Origin: Encephalitozoon hellem ATCC 50504
Taxonomy: Eukaryota; Microsporidia; Unikaryonidae
DNA length: 64,000 nt
Assembly: GCF_000277815.2 (NCBI RefSeq)
Contig: NC_018473.1
Coordinates: 62,001 to 126,000, forward strand
Reading direction: 5' to 3'
How positions within the stretch are numbered: position 1 is the stretch's first letter; every line of letters starts with the position of its first letter. The notes beneath the pieces were generated by a model. That model worked only from the letters and a program-made list of their open reading frames with translations, searched no databases and had not been told where the DNA came from. The position numbers were made by a program, and so were the translations under genes. Shown in pieces: positions 56,001-64,000 of the stretch.

Positions 56001-57487
56001 ATGACGAGATTAGTACGGAAGTAGTTGTTGTGCCAAACTATGCTGAGAAAAGAAGGCTTATGCTCCTGGGTTACAAGCCATACACATACGAAGAGTTTAT
56101 TTCTTGGAAGATCTCTGCAGGGGCTGTCACCATTCTGGAGGCCCATGACATAATTTCAAACCATCTTATAGAAGCCTGCATGGTGCACTGTATCATGAGA
56201 AGCATCCCGATGGTTCTGGTGGGCCTTCCGTTTACTGTGGGAGGCGGAATTGAGCTTATTGGGGATGTTGAAAAGGACCTGAAGGAGCCTAAAGCCGAGG
56301 TATATGAGTCTTCAGCCCTTACATACCATGGGCTTCTCTCTGACTTCAAGGCCAGGTTGTCTCTGAATGTGCATGGGCTAGATGTAGAGAGCTGCCCATG
56401 CCTTATAGTCTGTTCGACGGAAAAGGTGGTTGGATACTTCAAAAGGTTTTTCGGAGACGCAAAGGTTGCCTTGGAATATACTGGGATCCAGAACGGAATG
56501 TACCTTGCCACAAAGAGGGTGGTGGACTCATGGGTAGATAGGAGATGGAGTCCCCAGGTTGATCAGATTCACATTGTAGGTACAGACTACTATGATCATG
56601 AGACTTTATCTTATGTTGATTACTCGCTTTCTGATGTCAAGAGATACTCTCTCATGGGCTCGAGAGTATTTCTTTATCTAAAGCAGAGCAAAAAAGCACT
56701 TTACTTCTGCGGCAAGGACATTCCCCTGTACTATTGCTCTTCTGGGAGGAAGGAGCTTTATGCGTATTCGTACTGGCTGGGACGTGTACCTGAGAAGAAA
56801 GTGGAGTGTCCTCTGTTCGTCAAGGAGCAGGGTCTGACTCGGTATGGAATGATCCTGTGCAAATACTGTATCGGGATGGACACAGTTGAAATGTTTGATG
56901 GAAGGATCAAGGACAAGATGGGGCTGAAGAGCATCCAGGCTCTTATATGCAGGGCCTCTGAAGCAGTGCTAGAGGTCAACTCTGATGAATTCAAAGTGCT
57001 GTCCAAAGCTGGAGTAGATCTTTCGGCAGGGAAGGTGTATGGGATACTTTCGTATGTACTAGGTAGGAGCAAAGGGGATGAGTTCATTTTGCAGCAATTC
57101 GAGGACAGAGTACTTCCCATAGTCCACAGGCTGTATTTGTGTTTTGTCGAGGTTTCATTGGAAAAGATGTGCTTGAAAACGGCCTTCAATGCGATGTTTG
57201 GACTACAGAATATGATGAGGGTGGTTTCGGAGATTAAGGACAGATTCTATCATGCAAAGCTTTGCGGAGGAATTGTGCTTATTGAGGTTGTATCGATACC
57301 TAGGAGTCCTATAGGATGTGCGGTGTTTTTTCTATTTGACGGGTCTAAGGAGTCGAGCATTATGTATGTCGACTGCCCGGGGACATATTCTATTTCTTGG
57401 AAGCACAGGAGCTGTTACGTGATGAGTGATGTCTACCCTGGGTTTGAGACAATTGAGGATGGAAGCACGGGAGGGCTTGGAGAATGA
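53033..57487 (+). CDS. BRR2: Brr2-type spliceosomal RNA helicase, shortened
   Basis: 1,484 residues. One full Ski2-like cassette is present: APTGSGKT (about 270), PMKALAREIC, DEIH (about 368), SAT, FVHSRNET, STATLAWGVNLP and QMFGRAGR. The DEIH box and STATLAWGVNLP wording are those of Brr2 and ASCC3. Yeast Brr2 (2,163) has two cassettes, each with a Sec63 module. Here the second half retains the outline (YNEEF-like start, SLNVHGLDVES) but no Walker A or DExH. Brr2 unwinds U4/U6. Brr2 is favoured over ASCC3 because the genome still splices. Confidence 0.88.
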   Translation: MVGRIVPMGFEGVRYDDYFEGLRALMETDDERMIERAVEVLCGSRAEKQSAIEDAIGRGISKEDFSRMMDLTERFLCKERREMSFEDVELFDVLFTRREKRSLLEMIKNGVNLEEVLPSVLSGRKMYFMRYMADNSRVFEYFLTYQLFPDRRGEARRMIHEVSGGVGFIRYIDSDGLSLMRGSKVIDLEKTSEMNSTHVVKGEYPPESSMRYEDGVKIVSVPGKSVRVDFDGEVPDNVRRLFGKSFVFNYIQSVVQDSILKRDGNVLVCAPTGSGKTVIGMMSILKEVERKERMRVGYIVPMKALAREICKTISEVFSGDGVVVVEHTSDVYSGYKHLERTGVIVSTPEKFDVLTRNTDLQFDLLIIDEIHMVGDPRGWVIEAIVARMLMCGGCRIVGLSATLPNYMDVGEFIRCRDSDIFYFGPEFRRSAIDYEVINVGVKEREMSMAVEKVLENLEANGPVLVFVHSRNETLDVANEVKRYMERVGCDEMGVIPSVQELLAYRVGIHHAGLDKRTRTVVEDLYRNGKIDVMVSTATLAWGVNLPGKTVIIKGTEVYDASCGWKPVKQIEMTQMFGRAGRFGDDRCKGILISSKESEFLIERSIDSRLLPSLCDCLNAEIVRGTRRFEEMIDWFKHTFYYTRLVKLNREPGKMVKGLVYSALRFLEDAGLATLEPSICPTTIGEVSSRYYIHYRDAKRLFDEVSHNMMESSLFEILEKTREFSDVSVDQKEMEALKGLVPIPTESSFGVLVQCYIANRMESSSLSQNLCRMFRALLEVGLRKKLGTSKMILGWCKAAEHRIFPYQTPLRHFACDKDALRGLEMKEIPFGMIEILGKEGLNEIGICGSSIVEYLKYVPKFNIQLSIRVPVSGDYVVSIGIEKDFDDSKIYTNTYYLFITDPREQELIVYDVITFENGCEFVSQNYGLHTVSPFVNVCLLSSHYLCPTEPITFDLRGASLSAPSIFSSFWESSMMRKASGMDNCIKLRLFHDEISTEVVVVPNYAEKRRLMLLGYKPYTYEEFISWKISAGAVTILEAHDIISNHLIEACMVHCIMRSIPMVLVGLPFTVGGGIELIGDVEKDLKEPKAEVYESSALTYHGLLSDFKARLSLNVHGLDVESCPCLIVCSTEKVVGYFKRFFGDAKVALEYTGIQNGMYLATKRVVDSWVDRRWSPQVDQIHIVGTDYYDHETLSYVDYSLSDVKRYSLMGSRVFLYLKQSKKALYFCGKDIPLYYCSSGRKELYAYSYWLGRVPEKKVECPLFVKEQGLTRYGMILCKYCIGMDTVEMFDGRIKDKMGLKSIQALICRASEAVLEVNSDEFKVLSKAGVDLSAGKVYGILSYVLGRSKGDEFILQQFEDRVLPIVHRLYLCFVEVSLEKMCLKTAFNAMFGLQNMMRVVSEIKDRFYHAKLCGGIVLIEVVSIPRSPIGCAVFFLFDGSKESSIMYVDCPGTYSISWKHRSCYVMSDVYPGFETIEDGSTGGLGE

Positions 57488-57532
57488 TCGCGACGCCTAA
57501 CTATTAAATCCGGGGGCCTAACCCATAGCACA

Positions 57533-60505
57533 ATGAACAGAAAGGAAAACAAAATAGTTACATCAAAGTACACAGCAATAACCTTTTTTCCATTGAATAT
57601 GTATCACCAACTGTCAAGGCCATCAAACCTGTTTTTTCTCCTGACTCTGATCCTTCTGTCTGTCCCGGCAATATCTCCCTTCAGCCCTTTTACCTATCTC
57701 CTGGCGTTTGTTGTTGTTGTCGGGGCGTCAATGATGAAGGATGGGGTTGAGGACTACAGAAGACACAAGCAGGACAAGATAATAAATGAGAAGCCCGCGA
57801 ATGTTGTGAGAAGAAACGGAGGGGACGTGTATGTGGAAGAGATTCATGTGGAGGACATTAGTGCTGGAGACCTTATATTTATGATGAAGGATCAGGAGGT
57901 GCCTGGAGACGTTGTTTTGTTGAACAGTAGAATGGAGACAAGGGATGGAACCAGATGCAAGAGTTACTGCTTTGTCGAGACAAGCAATCTAGACGGGGAA
58001 ACGAATTTGAAGAAGAAGACGTCACAGCATCAAATAAAGTGTAAAGGGGAACGAATGGAGATTGACTTCTGTGGAGAAAGACTGAATGTGTGCGACTGCG
58101 ATCGATATTACATGGACAACATATCTGAATTTAGTGTTGAGGATACGGGAGATCTATTTAACAAGTTTGAGTGCCAGGTGAGCATTGGGGGAGAAAACAT
58201 CCTGTGCAATGAAAAGAATGTTCTTCTAAGGGGATCAAGAATCAAGAACACGGAGTGTGTTCTTGCCTTGGTGGTGTGTGTGGGAAAGCAGACGAAGCTA
58301 GGCAAGAGCCACTTCAAGGCGAAGGTGAAGATATCGCTTTTTGAAAAAGGCATTGGAGACTTTATATTTGGGATATTCATGATATACCTGGGGATTCTGG
58401 CGTTGACCTCGATTCTTGGTGCCAGGTTTCTGAAGAAGAGCGATATTGAGTATCTGTACCTGAATGAATATCTGACAGCAGACTCGCTGAAGCAGACGGG
58501 AACAAACTACATTCTCTTCAGCTACTTGATTCCCCTGTCCCTATTCGTGACTCTCGAGGTTTCGAGAATGTTCCATTCGATGTTTATATCCTATGATGAC
58601 GAGATGACTATTGATGGTATCAAGTCTGTTTGTAGGAACTCGAACATAACAGAGGATGTGGGGATGATTGAATACATTTTGACGGACAAGACTGGAACAC
58701 TTACAAAGAACTCGATGGTTTTTAAGTATTGCCATGTGTACAACTCGGAAGGGCTTATTTCGAGAGAGGACCTGAAGGATCAGTGTCTTAGCATTGATCT
58801 TGTAAATGACCTCGGCGCGGCATCAAAGAAAGAAAGGTCACGGATGATGTTCATACTTGCGCTCTTGTGCTGCAATTCGATCGAGCCTCTTAACAACAAT
58901 TTTGAAGGGATTTCGCAGGATGAGCTATGCATTTTACGAGAGCTAAAGAACCAGGGGTATGTGCTTATAGAACGCGATGAGAAGTATGTTGTACTGGAGA
59001 TAAATGGAAAGAGAACCAAGATCGACATAGCGATTACCCTGGACTTCACCTCATCAAGACAAAGAATGTCTGTTGTGATGAAGGTGTTAGGCAATTACAT
59101 TCTGTTTTGCAAAGGCTCTGATCAGAAGCTCCTCGGAGACAAGAGAATGAGGTTTGAAGAAGGGGATATGGGGACTATTAAGGCGCTTATAAACAACAAC
59201 TCCGAGTACAGGTCTCTTGTTGTTGGATACAAGGAGCTAGACAGAAATGTTCTCGAAAAGATGAAGGACCAGTACAACAAGGTCTCTTTGAAAAACAAAT
59301 TCCTGGAGCAGGAAAGAATATTCGACTCGGTAGAGGAGGGAATGATTTATTTGGGAGCAACATTTATAGAGGACGAGCTCCAAGAGGATGTAAGGGGAAC
59401 GATAACTTCTCTCCGGGATGCAGGGATCAGCATATGGATGATTACAGGAGATAAAAAAGAGACTGCGATCAGCTGCTCGGAAGATTGTGGGATTATCCAG
59501 AAGAACCACGAGACTCAGTCTCTTGTAGTGGATGGCAAGGAGTTTCTGAACAGGCTTGCAGACCAAGACATCTTTGAGTACAGGTCAATTGTGATATACA
59601 GGGCGACGCCCTACCACAAGGGAAAGATAGCCGAGAAGATAGTCGAGCTTGGGAAGAACACGCTTTCTGTTGGAGACGGGAACAATGACGTTCCGATGCT
59701 CACGAGCTCTCATGTCGGGGTGGGGATTATGGGGAAGGAAGGCACGCAAGCAAGCCTGTCTGCGGACTTTGCGATTCCCGAGTTCCGACTCCTGAAGAAG
59801 CTCATACTTGTACATGGAAGATACAATCTCATAAGGTTCTCGAAGATAACACTTAATGCATTCTTCAAAAACATATTCTTCATCTCGATACAGTTCATGT
59901 ATAACTTCTTCAACGGATACTCTGGTAAGCCCATATACAACAACTTCTTCTTGAACTATTACAACGTTTTGTTCACATCCTTCATCCCATTATCCATAGG
60001 GCTCTTCGACAAGGATAAGCCAGAAAACTACCTTATGGCTCATCCCGAGGACTACAAGAATGCAAGGAAGTTCTTCAGTAGGCCTTCTTTTGTTTTTGGG
60101 TTTATATACACGATCTTGCTTGGAGTGGTTGTGTTTGTACTTTCTGTCGGCGTTGTATACATAAAGGACATGGTTAGCAAGGAGGGGCTGGTTGGGGGAT
60201 ACATACTCCTAACAAACTACTTCTCAATAGTTGTTTTCCTGGTTGTACTGTCCACACAGATCAGAGAGATCTCTTTCTTTGTTGTCTACTCGTGGATAGC
60301 GATTGCACTGAGCATTTTCCTCAACTTCATAACTCTTTTCTTCATTCAGGAGCTGGATGTTACGGCAAACAATGCGGCTTTCAATTTGTTTTCCTTGCCT
60401 GTGTTCTATCTTACCGCCCTGTTTGTGCTTTCTGGCACACTGCTTGTCGACTTTGTGATAATGAAGATGCTTACTGCTGTAAAGAAGAACAGGGGATTGC
60501 CTTAG
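57533..60505 (+). CDS. P4-ATPase phospholipid flippase
   Basis: 990 residues. The A-domain motif is NLDGETNLK, the phosphorylation site is DKTGTLTKN (about 385), TGDKKETA and GDGNNDVPM complete the P domain, and helix 4 has IPLSLFVTLE in place of the PISL motif, all P4-type. The N terminus (TSKYTAITFFPLNMYHQLSR) is the family's conserved opening. It moves aminophospholipids from the outer to the inner leaflet, usually with a Cdc50 partner. The ATG at 57533 follows CCC. It is shorter than yeast Drs2 (1,355), lacking long tails. Confidence 0.96.
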   Translation: MNRKENKIVTSKYTAITFFPLNMYHQLSRPSNLFFLLTLILLSVPAISPFSPFTYLLAFVVVVGASMMKDGVEDYRRHKQDKIINEKPANVVRRNGGDVYVEEIHVEDISAGDLIFMMKDQEVPGDVVLLNSRMETRDGTRCKSYCFVETSNLDGETNLKKKTSQHQIKCKGERMEIDFCGERLNVCDCDRYYMDNISEFSVEDTGDLFNKFECQVSIGGENILCNEKNVLLRGSRIKNTECVLALVVCVGKQTKLGKSHFKAKVKISLFEKGIGDFIFGIFMIYLGILALTSILGARFLKKSDIEYLYLNEYLTADSLKQTGTNYILFSYLIPLSLFVTLEVSRMFHSMFISYDDEMTIDGIKSVCRNSNITEDVGMIEYILTDKTGTLTKNSMVFKYCHVYNSEGLISREDLKDQCLSIDLVNDLGAASKKERSRMMFILALLCCNSIEPLNNNFEGISQDELCILRELKNQGYVLIERDEKYVVLEINGKRTKIDIAITLDFTSSRQRMSVVMKVLGNYILFCKGSDQKLLGDKRMRFEEGDMGTIKALINNNSEYRSLVVGYKELDRNVLEKMKDQYNKVSLKNKFLEQERIFDSVEEGMIYLGATFIEDELQEDVRGTITSLRDAGISIWMITGDKKETAISCSEDCGIIQKNHETQSLVVDGKEFLNRLADQDIFEYRSIVIYRATPYHKGKIAEKIVELGKNTLSVGDGNNDVPMLTSSHVGVGIMGKEGTQASLSADFAIPEFRLLKKLILVHGRYNLIRFSKITLNAFFKNIFFISIQFMYNFFNGYSGKPIYNNFFLNYYNVLFTSFIPLSIGLFDKDKPENYLMAHPEDYKNARKFFSRPSFVFGFIYTILLGVVVFVLSVGVVYIKDMVSKEGLVGGYILLTNYFSIVVFLVVLSTQIREISFFVVYSWIAIALSIFLNFITLFFIQELDVTANNAAFNLFSLPVFYLTALFVLSGTLLVDFVIMKMLTAVKKNRGLP

Positions 60506-60572
60506 AAGGGCTCCGAGCATGCACCTGCCCAAGAAAGCTTAGTAGTTAAACAAAATTTTGGCATCCCCTGCG

Positions 60573-60758
60573 ATGAAGGAGAGCGATAGACAGATATTTT
60601 TTGACATCAATGCCATCCACAGCTCTACAGAGACAGACGAGTGTGATGAAATATCTGATATGTTTGACGAAAAGATATTTGGAGACTCCTTTGGAGGGGG
60701 AGACTTCCTCAAACTTGAGGAGGAGTTGAAGAAAGTAAGAAACATCAAGAAACCGTGA
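60573..60758 (+). CDS. small acidic protein candidate
   Basis: 61 residues from the ATG at 60573, with CCCC five bases upstream and AAATTTT before that, the full start signature of this genome. It is acidic (STETDECDEISDMFDEKIF), ends basic (EELKKVRNIKKP), and has no signal peptide. No family is recognised. The frame extends to 60558 only through TTG. The upstream signals are the main reason to call it. Confidence 0.5.
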   Translation: MKESDRQIFFDINAIHSSTETDECDEISDMFDEKIFGDSFGGGDFLKLEEELKKVRNIKKP

Positions 60759-60835
60759 GGGTGTTTGCACTGTGCTGTTGCTACATTGTGAATAAAGAAA
60801 GCTTAAGTGTCCCTGAATGACCTTTTATTTTATGC

Positions 60836-61981
60836 CTAGTAGCATTTTTTAAATAATGCAGCTATTCCATATCCTGAGCCCACGCAAAGAGATGCAACTC
60901 CATACTCTCCCGATGACTCGTTCTCCATGACGTTCAGCAGCGTGCAGACGATCCTTGCACCAGAAGCCCCTAGAGGGTGTCCAAGGGCTATGGCACCCCC
61001 ATACTTGTTGACCTTGCTTCTATCAATCCCCAGCCTTTGGAGGCAGCAGAGAACCTGGGAAGCAAACGCCTCGTTTATTTCGAAGCATGAAATTTCATCT
61101 TTCTTGAGATTATTTCTTTCCAATAGCTTCTCAATGGCAGCAACAGGCCCTAACCCCATATCTCTAGGCTTGAGCCCCGTGACAACGAGGTCAACAAATT
61201 CTGCAATGACCGGCAGACCCAACTCATCGGCCTTTTTGCGTCTCATCAGAAGTATTGCAGATGCACCATCAGACAGCTGCGAGGAGTTCGCAGATGTGCA
61301 AATACCATCATCCCTAAATACAGGTTTCAGATTTCTGATCACCTCAAGAGATGTTTCTCTTATTCCTTCGTCGTCCTTGACGCTTTCGCCTCCAATCCTC
61401 ATTGGAATCACCTCCCTGGTAAAGCAGCCCCTCTTTGTGGCGTCGAGAGCTCTTTTTTGGCTCGTCAGCGCATATTCGTCAGACTCAATACGCGTTATAC
61501 CAAGAGACTTGCTTAGCATTTCAGAAACCTCCCCAAATGGAAGAAGGCAGTCCATTGCATCTTCACACAGCCCGTCTCTGCTCAGGTTGTACTCCTTAGG
61601 AAGTCCGTGGGATGACATGGATTCAAACCCCCCGGCTAATCCGATATCTATCTTCCCCGATCTAATCTTCTCCGCAATAAGCCCAATGGACTCCATTCCA
61701 GATGCACATAGTCTATTTACAGTCATGACTGGCGTCTCGACAGGCACCCCTGCTCTTAGAGCACCCATTCTTGCAGCTAGGCTTCCCTCCATTGAGGAAA
61801 GGCAGTGCCCAAGAATAACTTCTTCAATAGCATTCGGATTTATTCCAGTCTTCTCGATGACGCCCCGAATAGCAGCTGTAACAAGCTCATCGTTCTTGAG
61901 GTTCCTGAATTTACCCTTTCTCGCCTTTGCGATGGGTGTTCGGAGTGCACATACGATGACAACCTCTTCTCTTGATGTCAT
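60836..61981 (-). CDS. thiolase (acetyl-CoA/3-ketoacyl-CoA acyltransferase)
   Basis: 381 residues of the thiolase family: active Cys92 in VNRLCASGMES, NEAFASQV, GGAIALGHPLGASGAR with the catalytic His, and CVGSGYG with the second Cys. Features such as DCLLPFGEVSEMLSKSLGI and TSANSSQLSDGASA are closer to peroxisomal 3-ketoacyl-CoA thiolases than to cytosolic acetoacetyl-CoA thiolases. No PTS1 (ends KKCY) or PTS2 is visible. In an organism without beta-oxidation, the plausible job is acetoacetyl-CoA synthesis for the mevalonate route. Confidence 0.93.
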   Translation of the reverse strand: MTSREEVVIVCALRTPIAKARKGKFRNLKNDELVTAAIRGVIEKTGINPNAIEEVILGHCLSSMEGSLAARMGALRAGVPVETPVMTVNRLCASGMESIGLIAEKIRSGKIDIGLAGGFESMSSHGLPKEYNLSRDGLCEDAMDCLLPFGEVSEMLSKSLGITRIESDEYALTSQKRALDATKRGCFTREVIPMRIGGESVKDDEGIRETSLEVIRNLKPVFRDDGICTSANSSQLSDGASAILLMRRKKADELGLPVIAEFVDLVVTGLKPRDMGLGPVAAIEKLLERNNLKKDEISCFEINEAFASQVLCCLQRLGIDRSKVNKYGGAIALGHPLGASGARIVCTLLNVMENESSGEYGVASLCVGSGYGIAALFKKCY

Positions 61982-62089
61982 TGCCGCCAGGGTCCCACGT
62001 TGTGTCTTTTATCATCTAGGTAGCCTCTCAATCCAATATGGAGAAGGAATTGTTTACTGCATATAAACAACCAGATCAAAACAAACAAC

Positions 62090-63901
62090 ATGGCAAAGGC
62101 ATTGCAGACCAAAATAAAAAGCTCGTACTCAGGCCAGGCATTTGAAATTGTACTTATAGCAGCTTTGTCCGCCCTTTTATTCAATAAGAAGGCACCTGCA
62201 ACGAAAGACGAGGCAGAGTTCGTACGAAACTTCAGGTCTTATGCAGCCGGGAGATTTTATTTTTACAGAAGTCTTCCATTGCCGTCTTTGATATCCTATG
62301 GGCTGTATAGAGCCTCAACACACATGAATATGCCCCTACTGTCCCTAGTGTTAGAAAGCCCCAGACTAGTCAGTCTCGTTCTCTTTATAATAACTATGGT
62401 GCAAGTGTATTGGCTGGCCAGAGAGACGTACAACAGGATACTATCTTGGATGGTTGTGGCCGTTCACATAGTCGGACTACTGATCAACACTCAGATTGTG
62501 TTTCTCACAAACGAGGTGTTTTCAATATTCTTCTTTGTGTGTGCGATTGCACAGCTAAAGAGGCGCCGCACTGTCTTCTCTGGGTTCTTGATGGGCCTTT
62601 CAATGGCATCGAACTGGGCCTCCATATCGGTCCTGCCTCCTCTTATGGTATTCTATGGATTACATCTGTTTTCATTCGTTGTAAACCCTAAGAACAAGAT
62701 AAGAAAAGCTGCTCTGAAGCTTATCAAGGGAGTTGCAGCCTTTATCCTTCTCCCTGTCTTTATATATGTCCTGTCGTTCTTTATACACTACTCAATACAG
62801 CAGCAATACACAGACGATGCAGAGAAGTTTTCTATAGAGTTCCAGGCAACGTTGGTGGGAAGTGTCCAAGAGCCTGCCGACAAGTATCTTATGGACAGAA
62901 GCATAGTTACCATCTTGAACCAGAAGCACCTTGCATATTTAAATATGAAAGACGGCACTCCCTCATGCTCGAATCAGAAGACTGAGGACTCCATGTGGGT
63001 GATAATTAAGGTTCATCCGAGTGATTCCGCGAAAAACATAGAAGAGGAGGGTAGATACATAGGCCATGGAGATCTTGTGAAGTTAGTGGAGTTTGGGAGT
63101 AACATGTGCCTGAGGGTTTCCAATGAAGACAGCGAGGATAAGTTCAGGAAGGTCCTTGGATTTTCTCAGCAGGACAACGAGGCCGACGAAGAAGACATAT
63201 GGCAGATAATTGGAGATGGGCCGATTATCAGCAGAAGGTCATTAATAAAGTTCAGGCATTATAAGACCGCAATGGACTTGTGTGTCAGGAGCCTTCAGAA
63301 ATCTGAGGAGGGCGAAACCAGAGGAGGCGATGCAGAAAAGGTCGTAGAGGGGTCTTTGTACAGTGATAACAAATCAAGACTATTCTACATAAGCGATAAT
63401 AAGAACCATGACTTCTTCAAGAAGAACTTCGAGGATGGAAGGCCTAAAGAAACAGTCCTGCACTTTCCTCAGAAAAGCTTTATCCATAAGATGATCGAGC
63501 ATCACAAGAGGCTTGCAAGAAGTCCCAAATGGAAGTGGAACCCGGTGAAGAGGCACAGTGTATTGAGCCTCCAGAACGGCGGGACCCACTTGATGAAGCA
63601 TGATGTGCTTTTCAATACCCTTGCAGCAATATCTTCATTCTTACTCCCTATAACACTTCTACTGAACCATATTTCTTGGGAAAAGTACGGAAAAGGCCTC
63701 ATGACCAGAAAAGAAGACTTCTTTGTATGCACAGTGCACCTGTGTGCAGTTCTCATGGGACTCATGATTGAGATCGGTCAGGGGCTTACAGAGATCCTGA
63801 GGGTGTGGATGATGCTGACGCTAGCATTCCTTCCGGGTATCAAACCAGCCCTCCTTCTTTTCTCCCTCTTCTTGTCTTCTTCGATAAAGGTTCTGAGATA
63901 A
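62090..63901 (+). CDS. protein O-mannosyltransferase (PMT family)
   Basis: 603 residues. The catalytic acidic pair after helix 1 is D40-E41 in TKDEAEFVRNF, followed by RFYFYRSLPLPSL, matching the PMT FYFDVHPPLGK segment with changes. Several N-terminal helices (VLFIITMVQVYWLA; WMVVAVHIVGLLINTQIVF) precede a lumenal MIR-type region at about 280-410 (GRYIGHGDLVKLVEFGSNMC), and further helices close the protein. PMTs attach mannose from dolichol phosphate to Ser/Thr in the ER. It is shorter than yeast Pmt1 (817). The Ser-rich secreted proteins at 7327 and 16612 are natural substrate candidates. Confidence 0.82.
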   Translation: MAKALQTKIKSSYSGQAFEIVLIAALSALLFNKKAPATKDEAEFVRNFRSYAAGRFYFYRSLPLPSLISYGLYRASTHMNMPLLSLVLESPRLVSLVLFIITMVQVYWLARETYNRILSWMVVAVHIVGLLINTQIVFLTNEVFSIFFFVCAIAQLKRRRTVFSGFLMGLSMASNWASISVLPPLMVFYGLHLFSFVVNPKNKIRKAALKLIKGVAAFILLPVFIYVLSFFIHYSIQQQYTDDAEKFSIEFQATLVGSVQEPADKYLMDRSIVTILNQKHLAYLNMKDGTPSCSNQKTEDSMWVIIKVHPSDSAKNIEEEGRYIGHGDLVKLVEFGSNMCLRVSNEDSEDKFRKVLGFSQQDNEADEEDIWQIIGDGPIISRRSLIKFRHYKTAMDLCVRSLQKSEEGETRGGDAEKVVEGSLYSDNKSRLFYISDNKNHDFFKKNFEDGRPKETVLHFPQKSFIHKMIEHHKRLARSPKWKWNPVKRHSVLSLQNGGTHLMKHDVLFNTLAAISSFLLPITLLLNHISWEKYGKGLMTRKEDFFVCTVHLCAVLMGLMIEIGQGLTEILRVWMMLTLAFLPGIKPALLLFSLFLSSSIKVLR

Positions 63902-64000
63902 AGAGTGAAGATTAAAAAAGATATGTTGTTCTCATTTACAGGCTTTACTATTTATGAATACAAAAAAGGCATTTTCTTCTATTCCAAGGGCTCTCAGGCT
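63902..64000. other. window edge, next gene unclear
   Basis: Two readings remain open to the window end: a plus-strand frame from ATG 63923 (MLFSFTGFTIYEYKKG...) and the minus-strand C terminus of a gene whose stop lies near 63933 (ends ...AFFVFINSKACK). There is too little sequence to choose. Confidence 0.3.

Overview
The window looks like a chromosome segment from a microsporidian, most likely of the Encephalitozoon/Ordospora type. The evidence is eukaryotic gene content (Rpb3, Sec63, cullin, Doa10, Brr2, P4-ATPase, symplekin, cytosolic-type HisRS and AspRS), about 49 protein genes in 64 kb with gaps mostly under 150 bp, shortened proteins, almost no introns, and two tiny introns (23 and 25 nt, both starting GTAAGT). 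A CCC or GGG run, sometimes preceded by AAATTT and an A/T-rich TATA-like stretch, sits just upstream of most start ATGs. Several open frames extend upstream of the first ATG only through TTG codons, so I trimmed those to the ATG. I see no transposon, CRISPR array, rRNA gene or telomeric repeat.

Layout. 58-6130: FG nucleoporin-like, Tubby-like, SEL1-repeat and two unassigned genes. 6291-8890: four plus-strand genes for small secreted or membrane proteins. 8887-16378: Rrp5, Rpb3, a small membrane protein, the Mtq2-type methyltransferase, HisRS and a large orphan. 16612-21109: a Ser/Gly-rich secreted protein, an intron-containing adenylate kinase, an orphan and a PH-domain protein. 21163-26254: Csm1-like, Sda1, an orphan, PTPA and ribonucleotide reductase R2. 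26255-27071: an A/T-rich island with a small ORF and a candidate H/ACA snoRNA. 27072-37074: insulysin, a polytopic protein, beta-adaptin, a C/D box snoRNA, symplekin/Pta1 and AspRS. 37233-49546: a membrane protein, an Rmp1-like protein, a SMARCAL1-like helicase, Doa10, Ssu72, an FHA protein, Sec63, a cullin and two orphans. 49656-64000: ribosomal protein L5, tRNA-Trp, a ubiquitin protease, Brr2, a P4-ATPase, a small acidic ORF, thiolase and a protein O-mannosyltransferase.

The set is mostly housekeeping: ribosome biogenesis (Rrp5, Sda1, L5 and two snoRNAs), translation (HisRS, AspRS, Mtq2, tRNA-Trp), mRNA 3'-end formation (Pta1 and Ssu72), ubiquitin biology (cullin, USP, Doa10), and secretory membrane work (Sec63, PMT, adaptin, flippase). 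The most interesting new material is non-coding or reductive: a C/D box snoRNA with all four boxes and a closing stem, an H/ACA-like RNA with correctly spaced boxes, a Sec63 J domain without HPD, a Brr2 with only one recognisable ATPase cassette, and repeated sites in the ribonucleotide reductase promoter.
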